A DNA stretch of 56,968 nucleotides from Chloroflexota bacterium (GCA_029778615.1 JAKOPZ010000080.1:1-56968); one strand, 5' to 3'; counted from the first letter of the stretch, positions 16,681 to 25,940 are shown. Notes: generated by a model not told the origin, from the sequence alone. Numbers and translations: made by a program.

Positions 16681-17106
16681 ATGGGCGACCCTGAGGTGCG
16701 CTGGATTCAAAGATACAAGCATTTCGCGCAAGCGCTGTCGCAATTACAGGCGGCGGTTATGTTGGCGCGTCAACGTGAATTATCGCAGCTGGAGGAGCAG
16801 GGACTGATTCAAGCGTTTGAATTTACGCATGAGCTCGCATGGAATACCTTGAAAGATTTTTTAGAGAGTCGCGGTGTGGGTGATTTGTATGGTTCGCGGG
16901 ACACCACACGCGAAGCATTCAAACGCGGCTTGATTCAATCCGGAGAGATTTGGATGGATATGATTAATAGTCGCAACCTAACATCGCACACATACAATCG
17001 TCAAGTCGCTCGTTTCATTGCCCAGTCAATTCAAAACACGTATGCCGCAGAATTTGCCAAAGTGCTGGAAACGTTGGAAACACAAAGGCAAAAAGAAGCA
17101 GAATGA
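16681..17106 (+). CDS. HEPN-domain protein of the HI0074/nucleotidyltransferase-substrate-binding family
   Basis: 141 residues, all helical. It contains EFTHELAWNTLKDFLESRG, typical of the HI0074 family, and RNLTSHTY, which matches the R-X4-H-X-Y motif of HEPN ribonucleases. The family is found next to small MNT-type nucleotidyltransferases, as here (4-bp overlap with the next gene). In characterised HEPN/MNT systems the HEPN protein is the RNase toxin and the MNT protein silences it by adding AMP to the motif tyrosine. The same pair may have another role, since HI0074/HI0073 was first described as a nucleotidyltransferase complex. A promoter directly precedes the gene. Confidence 0.85.
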   Translation: MGDPEVRWIQRYKHFAQALSQLQAAVMLARQRELSQLEEQGLIQAFEFTHELAWNTLKDFLESRGVGDLYGSRDTTREAFKRGLIQSGEIWMDMINSRNLTSHTYNRQVARFIAQSIQNTYAAEFAKVLETLETQRQKEAE

Positions 17107-17429
17107 AATTCGGGTTAAGTGAAAGCGTAATTCAAAAAATCTGCGACACTCTGGCGCGCTATTCGCAAGTGGAGAAAGCAATTTTGTACGGCTCGCGCGC
17201 CAAAGGCAATTTCAAGCGCGGCTCGGATATTGACCTCACCTTGCAAGGCGAGAACCTCACTCTATCTGTACTGTATCGCATCATGGATGAACTCGAAGAG
17301 TTACTCTTGCCCTACACTATTGATGTATCTCTATACGACACAATCGGCGATGCCGAAGTGAGGGCGCATATTGCGCGTGTAGGGGTTGTGTTTTATAGCA
17401 AGCGCAATGCGCAAGCTGCTATCGCGTGA
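17103..17429 (+). CDS. MNT-type minimal nucleotidyltransferase (HI0073 family)
   Basis: 108 residues with the complete catalytic signature GSRAKGNFKRGSDIDL, which is GS-X10-DXD, and a third acidic strand at TIDVSLYD. These small polymerase-beta-fold enzymes transfer AMP to a partner. The start overlaps the HEPN stop by ATGA, so the two are probably made together. Likely role: antitoxin of the HEPN/MNT pair by AMPylation. A hairpin follows but serves mainly the convergent acnA. Confidence 0.85.
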   Translation: MKFGLSESVIQKICDTLARYSQVEKAILYGSRAKGNFKRGSDIDLTLQGENLTLSVLYRIMDELEELLLPYTIDVSLYDTIGDAEVRAHIARVGVVFYSKRNAQAAIA

Positions 17430-17447
17430 CCGCGCGCGGAGAACAAA

Positions 17448-17482
17448 AAACTCCATCCTGTAAAATGCACAGGATGGAGTTT
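17448..17482 (-). terminator. Terminator of acnA
   Basis: ACTCCATCCTGT/ACAGGATGGAGT is a perfect 12-bp stem. Read on the minus strand it is followed by TTTTTTGTTC, so it ends the aconitase transcript. Confidence 0.75.
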
Positions 17483-17502
17483 GCGCGCGCGATTCGCAAT
17501 CT

Positions 17503-20214
17503 CTAACTCTTGGCGAGATTCCGCAAGACTGTTTGCAAGATGCCGCCGTTCTTGTAATAGTCCACATCAATCGGCGTGTCGAGCCGCGCGATGACTTCAA
17601 ATTCTTTTTTCGCGCCGAAATCATCCGTCGCCACAACCTTAAGAATCTGGCGCGGTTTGATGTCGTCGTGGATGCCGAGAATGTCATACGTTTCATAGCC
17701 GCTCAAGTCGAGCATGTCGGCATTTTCGCCCGGTTTGAACACGAGCGGCAAAACGCCCATGCCCACCAAGTTCGAGCGATGAATGCGTTCGAACGATTCC
17801 GCAATCACCGCTTTGACGCCGAGCAGCGCGGTGCCCTTTGCCGCCCAATCGCGCGACGAACCGGTGCCGTATTCTTTGCCCGCGAGAATAATGAGCGGCA
17901 CGCCCTCTTGTTTGTACACCATCGCCGCGTCAAAAATCGGCATCGCTTCGCCTTCCAAATCGGTGGGCGCGCGTCTGCCGCCGAGAAGACGCGTGTAACC
18001 GCCCTCAATGCCCGGCACGAGATGATTCAACAAACGCACATTGGCGAACGTGCCGCGCATCATCACTTCATGGTTGCCGCGTCGCGTGCCGTATTGATTG
18101 AAATCATGCGGCGCGACATCGTGGTCTTCCAGCCATTTTGCGGCGGGCGAATTTTTTGCGATGCTGCCCGCCGGCGAAATGTGGTCGGTGGTGATACTGT
18201 CGCCGAACAGTCCAAGCACGCGCGCATTGCGAATTTCTTGCAGTGGTTCGAGCGTGGGCTTGAGGTTTTCAAAGAACGGCGGATTTGCAATATACGTCGA
18301 ACGGTCGCTCCATTCGTACAACTCGCCGCCCCGCGTCGGAATTTCATTCCACATCGGATTGCCGTTGAACACATTGCCGTACGATTGTTCGTACATTTGC
18401 GCGTCAATCGCGTTCAAAACGGTTTGCGCGATTTCTTGCTGCGAGGGCCAAATGTCGCGCAAGAAAACGGGCTGTCCATCTTTGCCCATGCCGAGCGGTT
18501 CATTCGCCAAATCAATGTCAGTGGTGCCCGCGAGCGCGTAGGCGACCACGAGCGGAGGTGATGCAAGGAAATTTGCTTTGACGTGCGGATGTACGCGTCC
18601 CTCAAAATTGCGATTGCCGGACAGCACTGCCGACGCGACGAGATTGCCCGCGTTGATGGCGCGCGTCACGGGTTCGGGCAGCGGACCACTGTTGCCGATG
18701 CACGTTGTACAGCCGTACCCGACAATATCGAAGCCGAGTTGTTCGAGATACGGCAAGAGTCCCGCTTTGACGAGATATTCATGCACCACTTTGGAACCGG
18801 GCGCCATACTCGTTTTGACGTATGGTTTGACGTTCAATCCTTTTTCGACCGCTTTTTTCGCCACGAGTCCCGCGCCGACCATCACCGACGGATTGCTGGT
18901 GTTGGTGCAAGAAGTGATGGCAGCAATCACCACCGCGCCGTGCCCGATGGTCGCGGAATGCCCGTTGTCCTGTACATCAGCCGTTTTGGAAATGGCGGCG
19001 GGGTCGAGCGCGTAACCGCGTTCTTTGATGGGCGCGGTGAGCGCGGCGCGAAATGTTTTTTTCAAATCCTTCATCAACACGCGGTCTTGCGGTCGTTTGG
19101 GACCTGCGAGGGATGGCTCGACGGTCGAGAGGTCGAGTTCGAGCATGTCGGTAAAAACAGGGTCAGGCATATCGTCCGTGCGGAAGATACCTTGCTCTTT
19201 GGCATAGCGTTCCAACAAATCTGCGGAACGCGCGCGTCCGGTTACGCGCAAGTAGCGTAACGTCTCGGCATCGGTGGGGAAAAAGCCGCATGTCGCGCCA
19301 TATTCCGGCGCCATGTTGCCAATCGTCGCGCGGTCGGGCAGGGACATGGACGAAAGTCCCGCGCCGAAAAATTCTACGAATTTATCTACGACACCTTTTT
19401 TCCGCAACATCTGCGTAACGGTCAACACCAAGTCCGTTGCGGTCACACCATCGCGCAGCGAACCCGAAAGTTTCATTCCAATTACTTGCGGCGTCACCAT
19501 ATACAGCGGTTGTCCCAACATCACCGCTTCGGCTTCAATCCCGCCGACGCCCCAACCGAGCACGCCGAGTCCGTTAATCATTGTCGTGTGCGAATCGGTG
19601 CCGACGAGCGTGTCGGGGAAAATATTTCCGTCGCGGGTGAGGACGCCTTGCGCGAGATATTCCAAATTCACTTGATGCACGATGCCGGTCGCCGGCGGCA
19701 CGACACGCAAATTTTCAAACGCTTGCGAACCCCATTTCAAAAATTCATAGCGTTCGCGATTGCGTTGAAATTCCAATTCCGCGTTGCGAATGAGCGCGGT
19801 CTCGTTGCCAAAAAAATCTACCTGGACCGAATGGTCAATCACCAAATCCACCGAAACGAGCGGATTGATTTTTTTGGGGTCGCCGCCGAGTTGTTTCATT
19901 GCATCGCGCATGGCGGCGAGGTCCACCACGCACGGGACGCCGGTGAAATCCTGCATGACGACGCGCGCGGGCATGAACGGCAGTTCCATCTGTGCGGGCT
20001 TGAGCGCGTCCCATGACGCGAGATTTTTTACATCTTGCTCTGTGACAATGTAATTGTCTACATTGCGGAGTACGGCTTCGAGCAGAATTTTTATTGAAAA
20101 GGGGAGACGTTCGAGGTTGGACGCGAGTCCGAGCCGGGCGAGTTGGTCGAGACGATACATCGTGTACTCGCCGAGCGGCGCGCGGGCGCCAAACGCATCA
20201 ATGCGGCTTGCCAT
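17503..20214 (-). CDS. acnA: Aconitate hydratase A
   Basis: 903 residues, full length for the AcnA/IRP1 type. Cluster ligands are Cys437 ([13 protein letters not shown]) and Cys501/Cys504 ([17 protein letters not shown]). Other motifs include [26 protein letters not shown], best read in parts: [12 protein letters not shown] for substrate and the C-terminal [11 protein letters not shown] for the swivel domain. It isomerises citrate to isocitrate through cis-aconitate in the TCA cycle. AcnA-type proteins can also bind RNA when the 4Fe-4S cluster is lost. Its own 5' region holds two small hairpins. The gene is apparently monocistronic. Confidence 0.96.
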   Translation of the reverse strand: MASRIDAFGARAPLGEYTMYRLDQLARLGLASNLERLPFSIKILLEAVLRNVDNYIVTEQDVKNLASWDALKPAQMELPFMPARVVMQDFTGVPCVVDLAAMRDAMKQLGGDPKKINPLVSVDLVIDHSVQVDFFGNETALIRNAELEFQRNRERYEFLKWGSQAFENLRVVPPATGIVHQVNLEYLAQGVLTRDGNIFPDTLVGTDSHTTMINGLGVLGWGVGGIEAEAVMLGQPLYMVTPQVIGMKLSGSLRDGVTATDLVLTVTQMLRKKGVVDKFVEFFGAGLSSMSLPDRATIGNMAPEYGATCGFFPTDAETLRYLRVTGRARSADLLERYAKEQGIFRTDDMPDPVFTDMLELDLSTVEPSLAGPKRPQDRVLMKDLKKTFRAALTAPIKERGYALDPAAISKTADVQDNGHSATIGHGAVVIAAITSCTNTSNPSVMVGAGLVAKKAVEKGLNVKPYVKTSMAPGSKVVHEYLVKAGLLPYLEQLGFDIVGYGCTTCIGNSGPLPEPVTRAINAGNLVASAVLSGNRNFEGRVHPHVKANFLASPPLVVAYALAGTTDIDLANEPLGMGKDGQPVFLRDIWPSQQEIAQTVLNAIDAQMYEQSYGNVFNGNPMWNEIPTRGGELYEWSDRSTYIANPPFFENLKPTLEPLQEIRNARVLGLFGDSITTDHISPAGSIAKNSPAAKWLEDHDVAPHDFNQYGTRRGNHEVMMRGTFANVRLLNHLVPGIEGGYTRLLGGRRAPTDLEGEAMPIFDAAMVYKQEGVPLIILAGKEYGTGSSRDWAAKGTALLGVKAVIAESFERIHRSNLVGMGVLPLVFKPGENADMLDLSGYETYDILGIHDDIKPRQILKVVATDDFGAKKEFEVIARLDTPIDVDYYKNGGILQTVLRNLAKS

Positions 20215-20230
20215 ATTTGTTTTTCCTTTC

Positions 20231-20289
20231 GGGACTCACAGGGTCCCAATCAAATGTCTGACCACACAGGGGTCAGCATCACAATTATA
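20231..20289 (-). promoter_or_regulatory. acnA 5' region: -10 element and two hairpins
   Basis: On the minus strand a TATAAT (20284-20289) is followed by two small stems: CTGACC/GGTCAG (20258-20276) and GGGAC/GTCCC (20231-20247). The second one ends just before the ribosome-binding site AAAGGAA. No good -35 is visible. The stems could modulate translation, but this is speculative. Confidence 0.35.
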
Positions 20290-20321
20290 GCACAATCAAT
20301 CCGACAATCTTTGTGCCGAAT

Positions 20322-21191
20322 TCATTTCGCGGGCTGCAACACTTCGCGCAACACCATCACATCTTGTTCGCCCAAACCTTGCGCGAGTCCGATGTGCATG
20401 ATTTCGCGCGCAGCGGCGACGGTGGGCAGGGGGACATGATGGTCCAGTCCTTCCGCGAGCGCGTACGTCATATCTTTGTGCATCAGGCGCAAAGAAAACG
20501 CGGCATTGTAATTGCGCGCCAACAGCTGCGGCAGTTTGCGTTGAAAGAGAATGGGCGAAACGGTTGTTTGCGTCAACACGGACGCGACTTGAGCGGTGTC
20601 CATACCGCTCGCTTCCGCCAGCGCAATGCCTTCCACCAAAACCAATTGCTCGACGCCGCCAATCAAATTGTTGATGAGTTTCATCATCGCGCCGCTGCCG
20701 TTCGCGCCGAGATGATGAATGGTTTTGCCCATCGCCATCAAAACGGGGCGCGCGCGTTCGATGGCGTCCGCGTCACCGCCGACGAAAAAAATCAGTTCGC
20801 CGTTTTCCGCCTGTGCTTTGCTGCCGGTGACCGGCGCATCGAGAAAGGCACACCCGCGCGCGGCGGCGTGCTGCGCGAGTTCGCGCATACACGCAGGCGA
20901 GAGCGTGCTCGAGTCAATGCACACCGCGCCCGGCTGCGCGCCGGCAAGTGCGCCCTCTTCACCCAACCACACCGCGCGCGCGGCATGGTCATCGGCAACC
21001 ATGCTGATAATCACGTCGGCGTTTTCCGCCGCCGCACGCGGAGAAGCGGCAACTTGCGCGCCCTCATGGGCGAGTTCCTCTGCGCGCGCAGAGGTGCGAT
21101 TGTAGACGGTGAGTGTATGTCCACTTTGGAGCAAGTTATGTGCCATGCCCCTGCCCATAATGCCGAGACCGAGAAAGGCAATGTGTTTCAT
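20322..21191 (-). CDS. NAD(P)-dependent beta-hydroxyacid dehydrogenase
   Basis: 289 residues from ATG 21191 (MKHIAFLGLGIMGRGMA). The Rossmann motif GLGIMGRGM is at the start, the substrate-binding segment is DAPVTGSKAQAENGEL, and the catalytic lysine region is GSGAMMKLINNLIGG, as in 3-hydroxyisobutyrate, tartronate semialdehyde and succinic semialdehyde reductases. Specificity cannot be assigned. The gene shares no operon with valine-catabolism genes in this window; it is divergent from the molybdenum-hydroxylase maturation operon. A longer start at 21227 is open, but the Rossmann fold fits best beginning at 21191. Confidence 0.88.
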   Translation of the reverse strand: MKHIAFLGLGIMGRGMAHNLLQSGHTLTVYNRTSARAEELAHEGAQVAASPRAAAENADVIISMVADDHAARAVWLGEEGALAGAQPGAVCIDSSTLSPACMRELAQHAAARGCAFLDAPVTGSKAQAENGELIFFVGGDADAIERARPVLMAMGKTIHHLGANGSGAMMKLINNLIGGVEQLVLVEGIALAEASGMDTAQVASVLTQTTVSPILFQRKLPQLLARNYNAAFSLRLMHKDMTYALAEGLDHHVPLPTVAAAREIMHIGLAQGLGEQDVMVLREVLQPAK

Positions 21192-21317
21192 TGGCGTAAG
21201 AAAAGAAATAGGAAAGCAGGTAGACAAAGTGGCTGCCTGTTTCCTTGTTTCCCTTTTTTGCGATTTCTCCTTTGTGATATGCTATACTCGCGCACAGCGC
21301 ATTATACACGAGTGCTT

Positions 21318-22130
21318 ATGTATTTATTTCCTGAAATTTTGATTATCGTCAAAGGCGGCGGCGATTTGGGAACGGGCGTCGCGTGGCGTTTGCACAAGGC
21401 AGGGTTTCCCGTCGCGATAACGGAACTCGCGCAGCCGCTGGTGGTTCGACGTACTGTCGCATTCGCCAGCGCGGTGTACGACGGCGAATGCGCGGTGGAA
21501 GGCGTGACCGCGTGGCGCGCGGAATCCATTCACGACGCGCGCACTTTGATTGACGATGAGATGATTCCCGTGCTGGTGGACCCGCAGTGCAATGCGCGTG
21601 CGGAATTGCAGCCGACGATTTTGATTGACGCCATCATGGCGAAAAAAAATACCGGCACACACATCACCGATGCGCCATTCGTCATGGCGCTCGGTCCGGG
21701 CTTGGCGCCACAGCGCGATTGTCACTGTGTTGTTGAAACACAACGCGGGCACAATCTCGGGCGTGTGTGGTGGCATCGCGCGGCAGAAGAAAATACGGGC
21801 GTGCCCGGCGAGATTGGCGGCAAGAGCGCGGAACGCGTTTTGCGCGCGCCGAGTGATGGAACGGTGACAGCTAAAAAAAGAATTGGCGATGTCGTCACGC
21901 AGAATCAAGTGCTGGCGCAAGTGGACGGGGTTGACGTTCGCGCGCCGTTCGATGGCGTCCTGCGCGGGCTGGTGCATGATGGATTGTTTGTCACGCGCGG
22001 ATTGAAAATTGGAGATGTTGACCCGCGCGCACAGCGCGAACATTGTTTCACGGTGAGCGACAAAGCATTGGCGATAGGGGGGGGGGCGTTGGAAGCGGCG
22101 TTGGAATGGCTGAAAATCCATCGCGGCTAG
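21318..22130 (+). CDS. yqeB: YqeB-like molybdenum hydroxylase maturation protein (EF2563 family)
   Basis: 270 residues from ATG 21318; the longer open frame upstream is antisense to the dehydrogenase gene. The N-terminus has a Rossmann-like VKGGGDLGTGVAWRLHKAGF, and the body carries EVPGEIGG-like (GVPGEIGGKSAERVLRAP) and biotinyl-lipoyl-like VDGVDVRAPFDGVLRGL segments typical of the selenium-dependent molybdenum hydroxylase system protein. It belongs to the maturation of xanthine-dehydrogenase-type enzymes. A run of ten G (22077-22086) near the 3' end makes this coding sequence prone to slippage. First gene of an operon with a histidine phosphatase, the yqeC-mocA fusion and a second phosphatase. 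The preceding TGCTATACT is a likely extended -10. Confidence 0.82.
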   Translation: MYLFPEILIIVKGGGDLGTGVAWRLHKAGFPVAITELAQPLVVRRTVAFASAVYDGECAVEGVTAWRAESIHDARTLIDDEMIPVLVDPQCNARAELQPTILIDAIMAKKNTGTHITDAPFVMALGPGLAPQRDCHCVVETQRGHNLGRVWWHRAAEENTGVPGEIGGKSAERVLRAPSDGTVTAKKRIGDVVTQNQVLAQVDGVDVRAPFDGVLRGLVHDGLFVTRGLKIGDVDPRAQREHCFTVSDKALAIGGGALEAALEWLKIHRG

Positions 22131-22282
22131 ACCACATTCGCACGCGCCGTTTCATGCGTTATCTTTTTAGAAAGGAACGCATTTCCAAAAAAAGATTTTC
22201 GGTACGGTCGGTTACAAAGCAAGGTGAACAATCCATCACCAATTCACCTGCTCATATCTTGGCGAGATGCGTTGAGAGACCA

Positions 22283-22987
22283 ATGACAACTGAACTTGTG
22301 CTCGTGCGTCATGGACACGCGGTGCGCGTCAAGGGCGATTATGTTCATGCGCCGCTCACCGAGTTGGGACGCAAGCAAGCGGAATTGACGGGTCTGCGTT
22401 TTTGCAGCGAAGATTTCGAGTTCGAGGGATTTTATTGCAGTCCCTTGCTTCGCACCAAAGAGACATCGGCAATCATCGGAAGTAAAACGCAAAAAATTCC
22501 AAACATACAGAACGGCATTCAAGAGCTCGAAGGATTTGAAGTGCCGCTGCTGGTCGCATCGGAATTTCTCGCGCATTTTGGTTGGTTCGGCGGGTACTTG
22601 TACGAAAACGCGGGCAAGCCGCTGCACTGGCCCATTATTGGACGCGTGTCGCAAGTGATTAGCGAACTTGTAAAAAAACACGCCGGCGGGCGCGTTGCCG
22701 TCGTCACGCACAGCGGTGTCATTTCGTCGGTGCTCGCGTGGTATTTTCCAAACAAGCGGCGGCGTTGGTGGACGTATACCGTTGACAATTGCTCATTGAC
22801 GCGATTATGGATTGATGGGACGCACGCGGAAATCATTGTCGTCAATGACACATATCATTTGAGCGACGCGCTAACGACCAAACAACCGCCTGCGGCAACG
22901 GTGGAGGTTGCAAAGAAAGTCGAAGTACAAGCCGAAGAAATTGTCGCGCCCAAAAGTGACAAAGCGAAAAACGCGATGCTGAAATGA
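22283..22987 (+). CDS. Histidine phosphatase superfamily protein 1
   Basis: 234 residues from ATG 22283. The catalytic RHG is at 9-11 (LVRHGHAVR), the substrate loop is APLTELGRKQAELTG, and the second catalytic His lies in VVTHSGVISSVL. The phosphoglycerate-mutase-like fold therefore looks complete. After the core comes an Ala/Lys/Glu-rich tail of about 35 residues. It ends with a 4-bp overlap into the yqeC-mocA fusion. A paralogue sits just after that gene; both share RRRWW..TV.NCS near the C-terminal part of the fold. Substrate unknown. The position inside a molybdenum-cofactor maturation operon suggests a small phosphorylated cofactor or nucleotide. Confidence 0.82.
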   Translation: MTTELVLVRHGHAVRVKGDYVHAPLTELGRKQAELTGLRFCSEDFEFEGFYCSPLLRTKETSAIIGSKTQKIPNIQNGIQELEGFEVPLLVASEFLAHFGWFGGYLYENAGKPLHWPIIGRVSQVISELVKKHAGGRVAVVTHSGVISSVLAWYFPNKRRRWWTYTVDNCSLTRLWIDGTHAEIIVVNDTYHLSDALTTKQPPAATVEVAKKVEVQAEEIVAPKSDKAKNAMLK

Positions 22988-24354
22988 AATTGGCGCAAGC
23001 GCTCGGGATACGCGACAAACAGGTCGTTGCGTTTGTTGGCGGCGGGGGTAAAACGACTGCCATGTTTCGCCTTGCCGACGAACTGGTTACACAAGGCAAG
23101 TGCGTCGTGACGACGACCACCACGCGCATTTTTGCTTCACAGATTCAACTCGCGCCAAAACATTGGAGATTGGAGCGTGGAGATTGGCGCTTGCAGATGC
23201 AACAGCTGCGCGCGGCTTTGCATAATTCTAGGCATCTTTTGATTGTCGGTGCGACAACAGAGGATGGCAAGGCGTTTGGCGTGGCGCCAGAAATGATTGA
23301 TGCACTGGTGGCGTTGGAAGATGAAATGGATGTGGTGTTGGTGGAAGCGGACGGTTCGCGTATGCGTCCCTTCAAAGCGCCCGCCGAGCACGAGCCGGTG
23401 ATTCCGCATTCGACAACATTGCTCGTTCCGGTTGTTGGAATTGACACGGTTGGAAAAACACTTACGGATGCGCATGTGCATCGCGCGGAACGGGTCGCGC
23501 AAATTTTGAATGTGCCCCTTGGTACGATTTTGGAAAATGAACATATCGCGCGTGTGATAGCCAACGTGAACGGCGGTTTGAAAAATAAACCCGCATCTGC
23601 GCGCGTCGTTCCGCTCATCAACAAAGTAGAGAATGCGGAACAGCGGCGCGCGGCGCGTGAAATCGCAGTGGAACTTTTGCGGAACGATTCGATTGATGCT
23701 GTCGCCATTGGCGCGGTGAAAGATTCCGCGTTGCCTATCACAGCACTTCAATCGCGCGTGTCGGCTGTGATTCTCGCGGCGGGCGGTTCGACGCGCATGC
23801 GCGGTCAAATCAAACAGCTGTTGCCGTGGGGCGATACGACGTTTGTGGGCAACGCCGTGCGAGTCGCGCAAGCGTCGCAAGTGAATGAAATTGTGGTCGT
23901 GACGGGGAACCGCGCGCAAGAGGTCAAAACCGCAATTGAGCAATGGGGAGAAATACGCGTCATACACAACCCCGCGTGGGAAACCGGGCGCGCGTCCAGT
24001 GTTCGCAGCGGAATTGGCGCGTTGGCAGCGAATTCGAGCGCGGCGATTTTTATTAACGCCGACCAACCCTTTCTCAGTCCGCGCGTGTTGGACGCAATTC
24101 TGGAAACTTTTTCCGCGACGCGCGCGCCGATTGTGGTGCCTGTCTATGAGGGCGGAACGGGCAGTCCGGTTTTGTTTGCGCGTGAACTGTTTGACGAATT
24201 GAACGCGCTGCAAGGCGAACAGGGCGGACGGGACCTTTTGGAAAGATATCGCGCGCATTTGGCACGCGTCGAAATTGCGGATGCGCGCGCGGGATTGGAT
24301 TTGGATACACCCGAAGAATATGCGGCGGCACAGAGGATTCGCGGCGATGATTAA
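22984..24354 (+). CDS. Fusion of YqeC-like P-loop protein and MocA-like cytidylyltransferase
   Basis: 456 residues. The first half (about 1-255) is YqeC-like: P-loop FVGGGGKTT (17-25), TTTTTRIF, VVLVEADGSRMRPFKAP and the C-terminal INKVEN. The second half (from about 260) is a nucleotidyltransferase of the MobA/MocA type: LAAGGSTRMRGQIKQLLPWG, NADQPFLSPR and GSPVLFARELFDEL. MocA makes molybdopterin cytosine dinucleotide for xanthine-dehydrogenase-type enzymes, and YqeC is a putative maturation factor. Fusion of the two supports a shared pathway. An in-frame stretch HWRLERGDWRLQ (about 23160-23200) is encoded by a GGAGATTGGAG-like repeat and looks inserted. Confidence 0.85.
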   Translation: MKLAQALGIRDKQVVAFVGGGGKTTAMFRLADELVTQGKCVVTTTTTRIFASQIQLAPKHWRLERGDWRLQMQQLRAALHNSRHLLIVGATTEDGKAFGVAPEMIDALVALEDEMDVVLVEADGSRMRPFKAPAEHEPVIPHSTTLLVPVVGIDTVGKTLTDAHVHRAERVAQILNVPLGTILENEHIARVIANVNGGLKNKPASARVVPLINKVENAEQRRAAREIAVELLRNDSIDAVAIGAVKDSALPITALQSRVSAVILAAGGSTRMRGQIKQLLPWGDTTFVGNAVRVAQASQVNEIVVVTGNRAQEVKTAIEQWGEIRVIHNPAWETGRASSVRSGIGALAANSSAAIFINADQPFLSPRVLDAILETFSATRAPIVVPVYEGGTGSPVLFARELFDELNALQGEQGGRDLLERYRAHLARVEIADARAGLDLDTPEEYAAAQRIRGDD

Positions 24355-25042
24355 CGTGAACGCGCCCGTCACGCTTCCGAACGATACTGCGTTAATACAA
24401 GTGATTCAACTGTTTTTGATTCGACATGGCAACGCGCGCAAGCGGCGCGGGGAAACGTACGTCACCGCGCCGCTCACGGAACTGGGACGGCAACAGGCAA
24501 AGCGGACGGGAGATTATTTCAAACAACAAGGCATTTCTTTTGACGGTTTTTATTCCAGCTCGCTCTTGCGCGCTGTCGAAACCGCGAACCTGATTGGTGC
24601 CGAAATCGGGCAGACGCCAACGGTGCGCGGCGGAATTCAAGAAATGGAGTATCGCGAAATTCCCGCGACGATTTTGGCAGAATTGTTTACGCGCACCGGA
24701 GTGTTAAATCGGTATTTGGAAAATCGCATCGGCAAAGCGGTGCGTTATCCAATGATTGGGCGCGTGGCGAACGGACTGTTGGAAATCTTGGCGCAGCACG
24801 CGCAGGGACAAATTGGTTTGGTCGTTCACGGCGGCGTCATTTCCAGTGTGCTGTCGTGGTATTTTCCGCGCGAACGCAGACGTTGGTGGCGCGAAACAGT
24901 GGGCAATTGTTCGATTACGCATTTGGAAATTTCTAACGGGCGCGCCGCCCTGCGCGAATTTGATTTCACTGCTCATCTAGGAAATTTGGCATCCACCGCG
25001 CATCAACGCAATTATACGTTTACGGGCGATGAAGGGGTATGA
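24347..25042 (+). CDS. Histidine phosphatase superfamily protein 2
   Basis: 231 residues from ATG 24347, overlapping the preceding stop codon by 8 bp. RHG in FLIRHGNARKRR, the loop TAPLTELGRQQAKRTG, and the second His in VVHGGVISSVLSWYFPR are all conserved. It is a paralogue of the phosphatase at 22283: they share GGIQEME/GIQELE, ISSVL.WYFP and RRRWW. The repeated pattern phosphatase, fusion, phosphatase implies a local duplication around the fusion gene. Function inferred only as a phosphomonoesterase of unknown substrate, linked by context to molybdenum-hydroxylase maturation. Confidence 0.82.
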   Translation: MINVNAPVTLPNDTALIQVIQLFLIRHGNARKRRGETYVTAPLTELGRQQAKRTGDYFKQQGISFDGFYSSSLLRAVETANLIGAEIGQTPTVRGGIQEMEYREIPATILAELFTRTGVLNRYLENRIGKAVRYPMIGRVANGLLEILAQHAQGQIGLVVHGGVISSVLSWYFPRERRRWWRETVGNCSITHLEISNGRAALREFDFTAHLGNLASTAHQRNYTFTGDEGV

Positions 25043-25048
25043 TATAAT
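25043..25048 (+). promoter_or_regulatory. -10 element directly before a leaderless-looking gene
   Basis: TATGATATAAT places TATAAT at 25043-25048, 8 bp before ATG 25057. Transcription would begin at or beside the start codon, giving a leaderless mRNA. Confidence 0.55.
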
Positions 25049-25056
25049 TTCGGTAT

Positions 25057-25356
25057 ATGAGTCCTGAATCTATTTCCTTTTGGGCAGACGTGGCAGCGAT
25101 TTATTGCGTTGTCAATGCTTTGATTCTGACGCTTGTCAGCGGCGTGGCGTTGGGTTTGGGCTGGTGGTATTTGCGTAAAGGACGCAAAGCGCTCGGGATG
25201 CCTTTGTTGATGGCACAAGTCTATACCTTGCGCGCGCAGCATATCACGATGCAGGTGACGGATGCTATCGCGAACGTGCCGATTGGGATTCATACGACGA
25301 CGGCGCGCCTCAAAGTGACGGCACAGACCTTGATGCGCGGCAAGAGCGGTCTCTGA
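25057..25356 (+). CDS. Small membrane protein, unknown function
   Basis: 99 residues from ATG 25057. One strong membrane helix (about 12-36, ADVAAIYCVVNALILTLVSG) precedes a basic segment (YLRKGRKAL) and an amphipathic region. No family recognised. No ribosome-binding site is visible and the -10 lies 8 bp upstream, which suggests leaderless translation. The next gene, also a small membrane protein, follows 35 bp later, so the pair probably forms a unit. Confidence 0.65.
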   Translation: MSPESISFWADVAAIYCVVNALILTLVSGVALGLGWWYLRKGRKALGMPLLMAQVYTLRAQHITMQVTDAIANVPIGIHTTTARLKVTAQTLMRGKSGL

Positions 25357-25391
25357 CCGGCGCAACCCTATTTGCAGAACGGAGGCTGGCA

Positions 25392-25841
25392 TTGCCAGTC
25401 AAAAGAAATATGGCACAAGAACCTTTTTTCAAACAGAGCGAGGCGCAAATGGCGTGGGACGATTTGAGAACGAGTCCCGCTTTTCCCGCGATTGTCGGCG
25501 GCATCGCGGGCGCGTTGGGCGGCGCTGCGTTGATGGTGTTATTGGGAGGACGCAAGTCAAAAGAAAAATTGCCGTTGGCGTATGATGAAAGTGGCAATCA
25601 AGTCAAAGTGGTGTACTTGCCGCAGCAAGCTTCGCCGCGCATCGCGGGATTCACGCCGACCGATTTGGTTACGCTCGCGACCATCGGGATTTCGCTCGTG
25701 CGCCAAATCCAAGACATGGCACAAATCAAAGGATTGGAAAAAGATACTGCCGTGTTGCAAGACCAAAAAGAAATTTTGCAGGACAAAACCGGCGTGCCTG
25801 CGCCGCCCGCGCACACCGTTCCGGCTGCCAAAAAGAAATAA
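25392..25841 (+). CDS. Small membrane protein, unknown function
   Basis: 149 residues from TTG 25392, with GGAGG at 25381; ATG 25410 is the alternative start (MAQEPFF). A membrane helix FPAIVGGIAGALGGAALMVL (about 32-52) is followed by a basic anchor (GGRKSKEK), a soluble part with a second hydrophobic stretch (FTPTDLVTLATIGISLV), and a coiled-coil-like KDTAVLQDQKEILQDKTG. It ends in a Lys/Pro/Ala tail. No family recognised. A terminator follows at 25892. Confidence 0.7.
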   Translation: MPVKRNMAQEPFFKQSEAQMAWDDLRTSPAFPAIVGGIAGALGGAALMVLLGGRKSKEKLPLAYDESGNQVKVVYLPQQASPRIAGFTPTDLVTLATIGISLVRQIQDMAQIKGLEKDTAVLQDQKEILQDKTGVPAPPAHTVPAAKKK

Positions 25842-25891
25842 TCGGTACGGAAAAAGCTGTAGTAAAATAAACTGCATATGATTCGAGAATG

Positions 25892-25940
25892 GAGCAATCG
25901 CAAACACCGCGTCGGGGTGACAGGCGATTGTTCTTTTTTG
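25892..25940 (+). terminator. Terminator after the small membrane protein pair
   Basis: GAGCAATCGC pairs with GCGATTGTTC (one G-U pair) across a 22-nt loop and is followed by TTTTTTG. It separates this unit from the oxidoreductase gene. Confidence 0.6.

Noticed and set aside
20313-21317. Long in-frame N-terminal extension of yqeB
   Set aside because: It runs antisense through the whole beta-hydroxyacid dehydrogenase gene and lacks any YqeB similarity; YqeB begins at ATG 21318.
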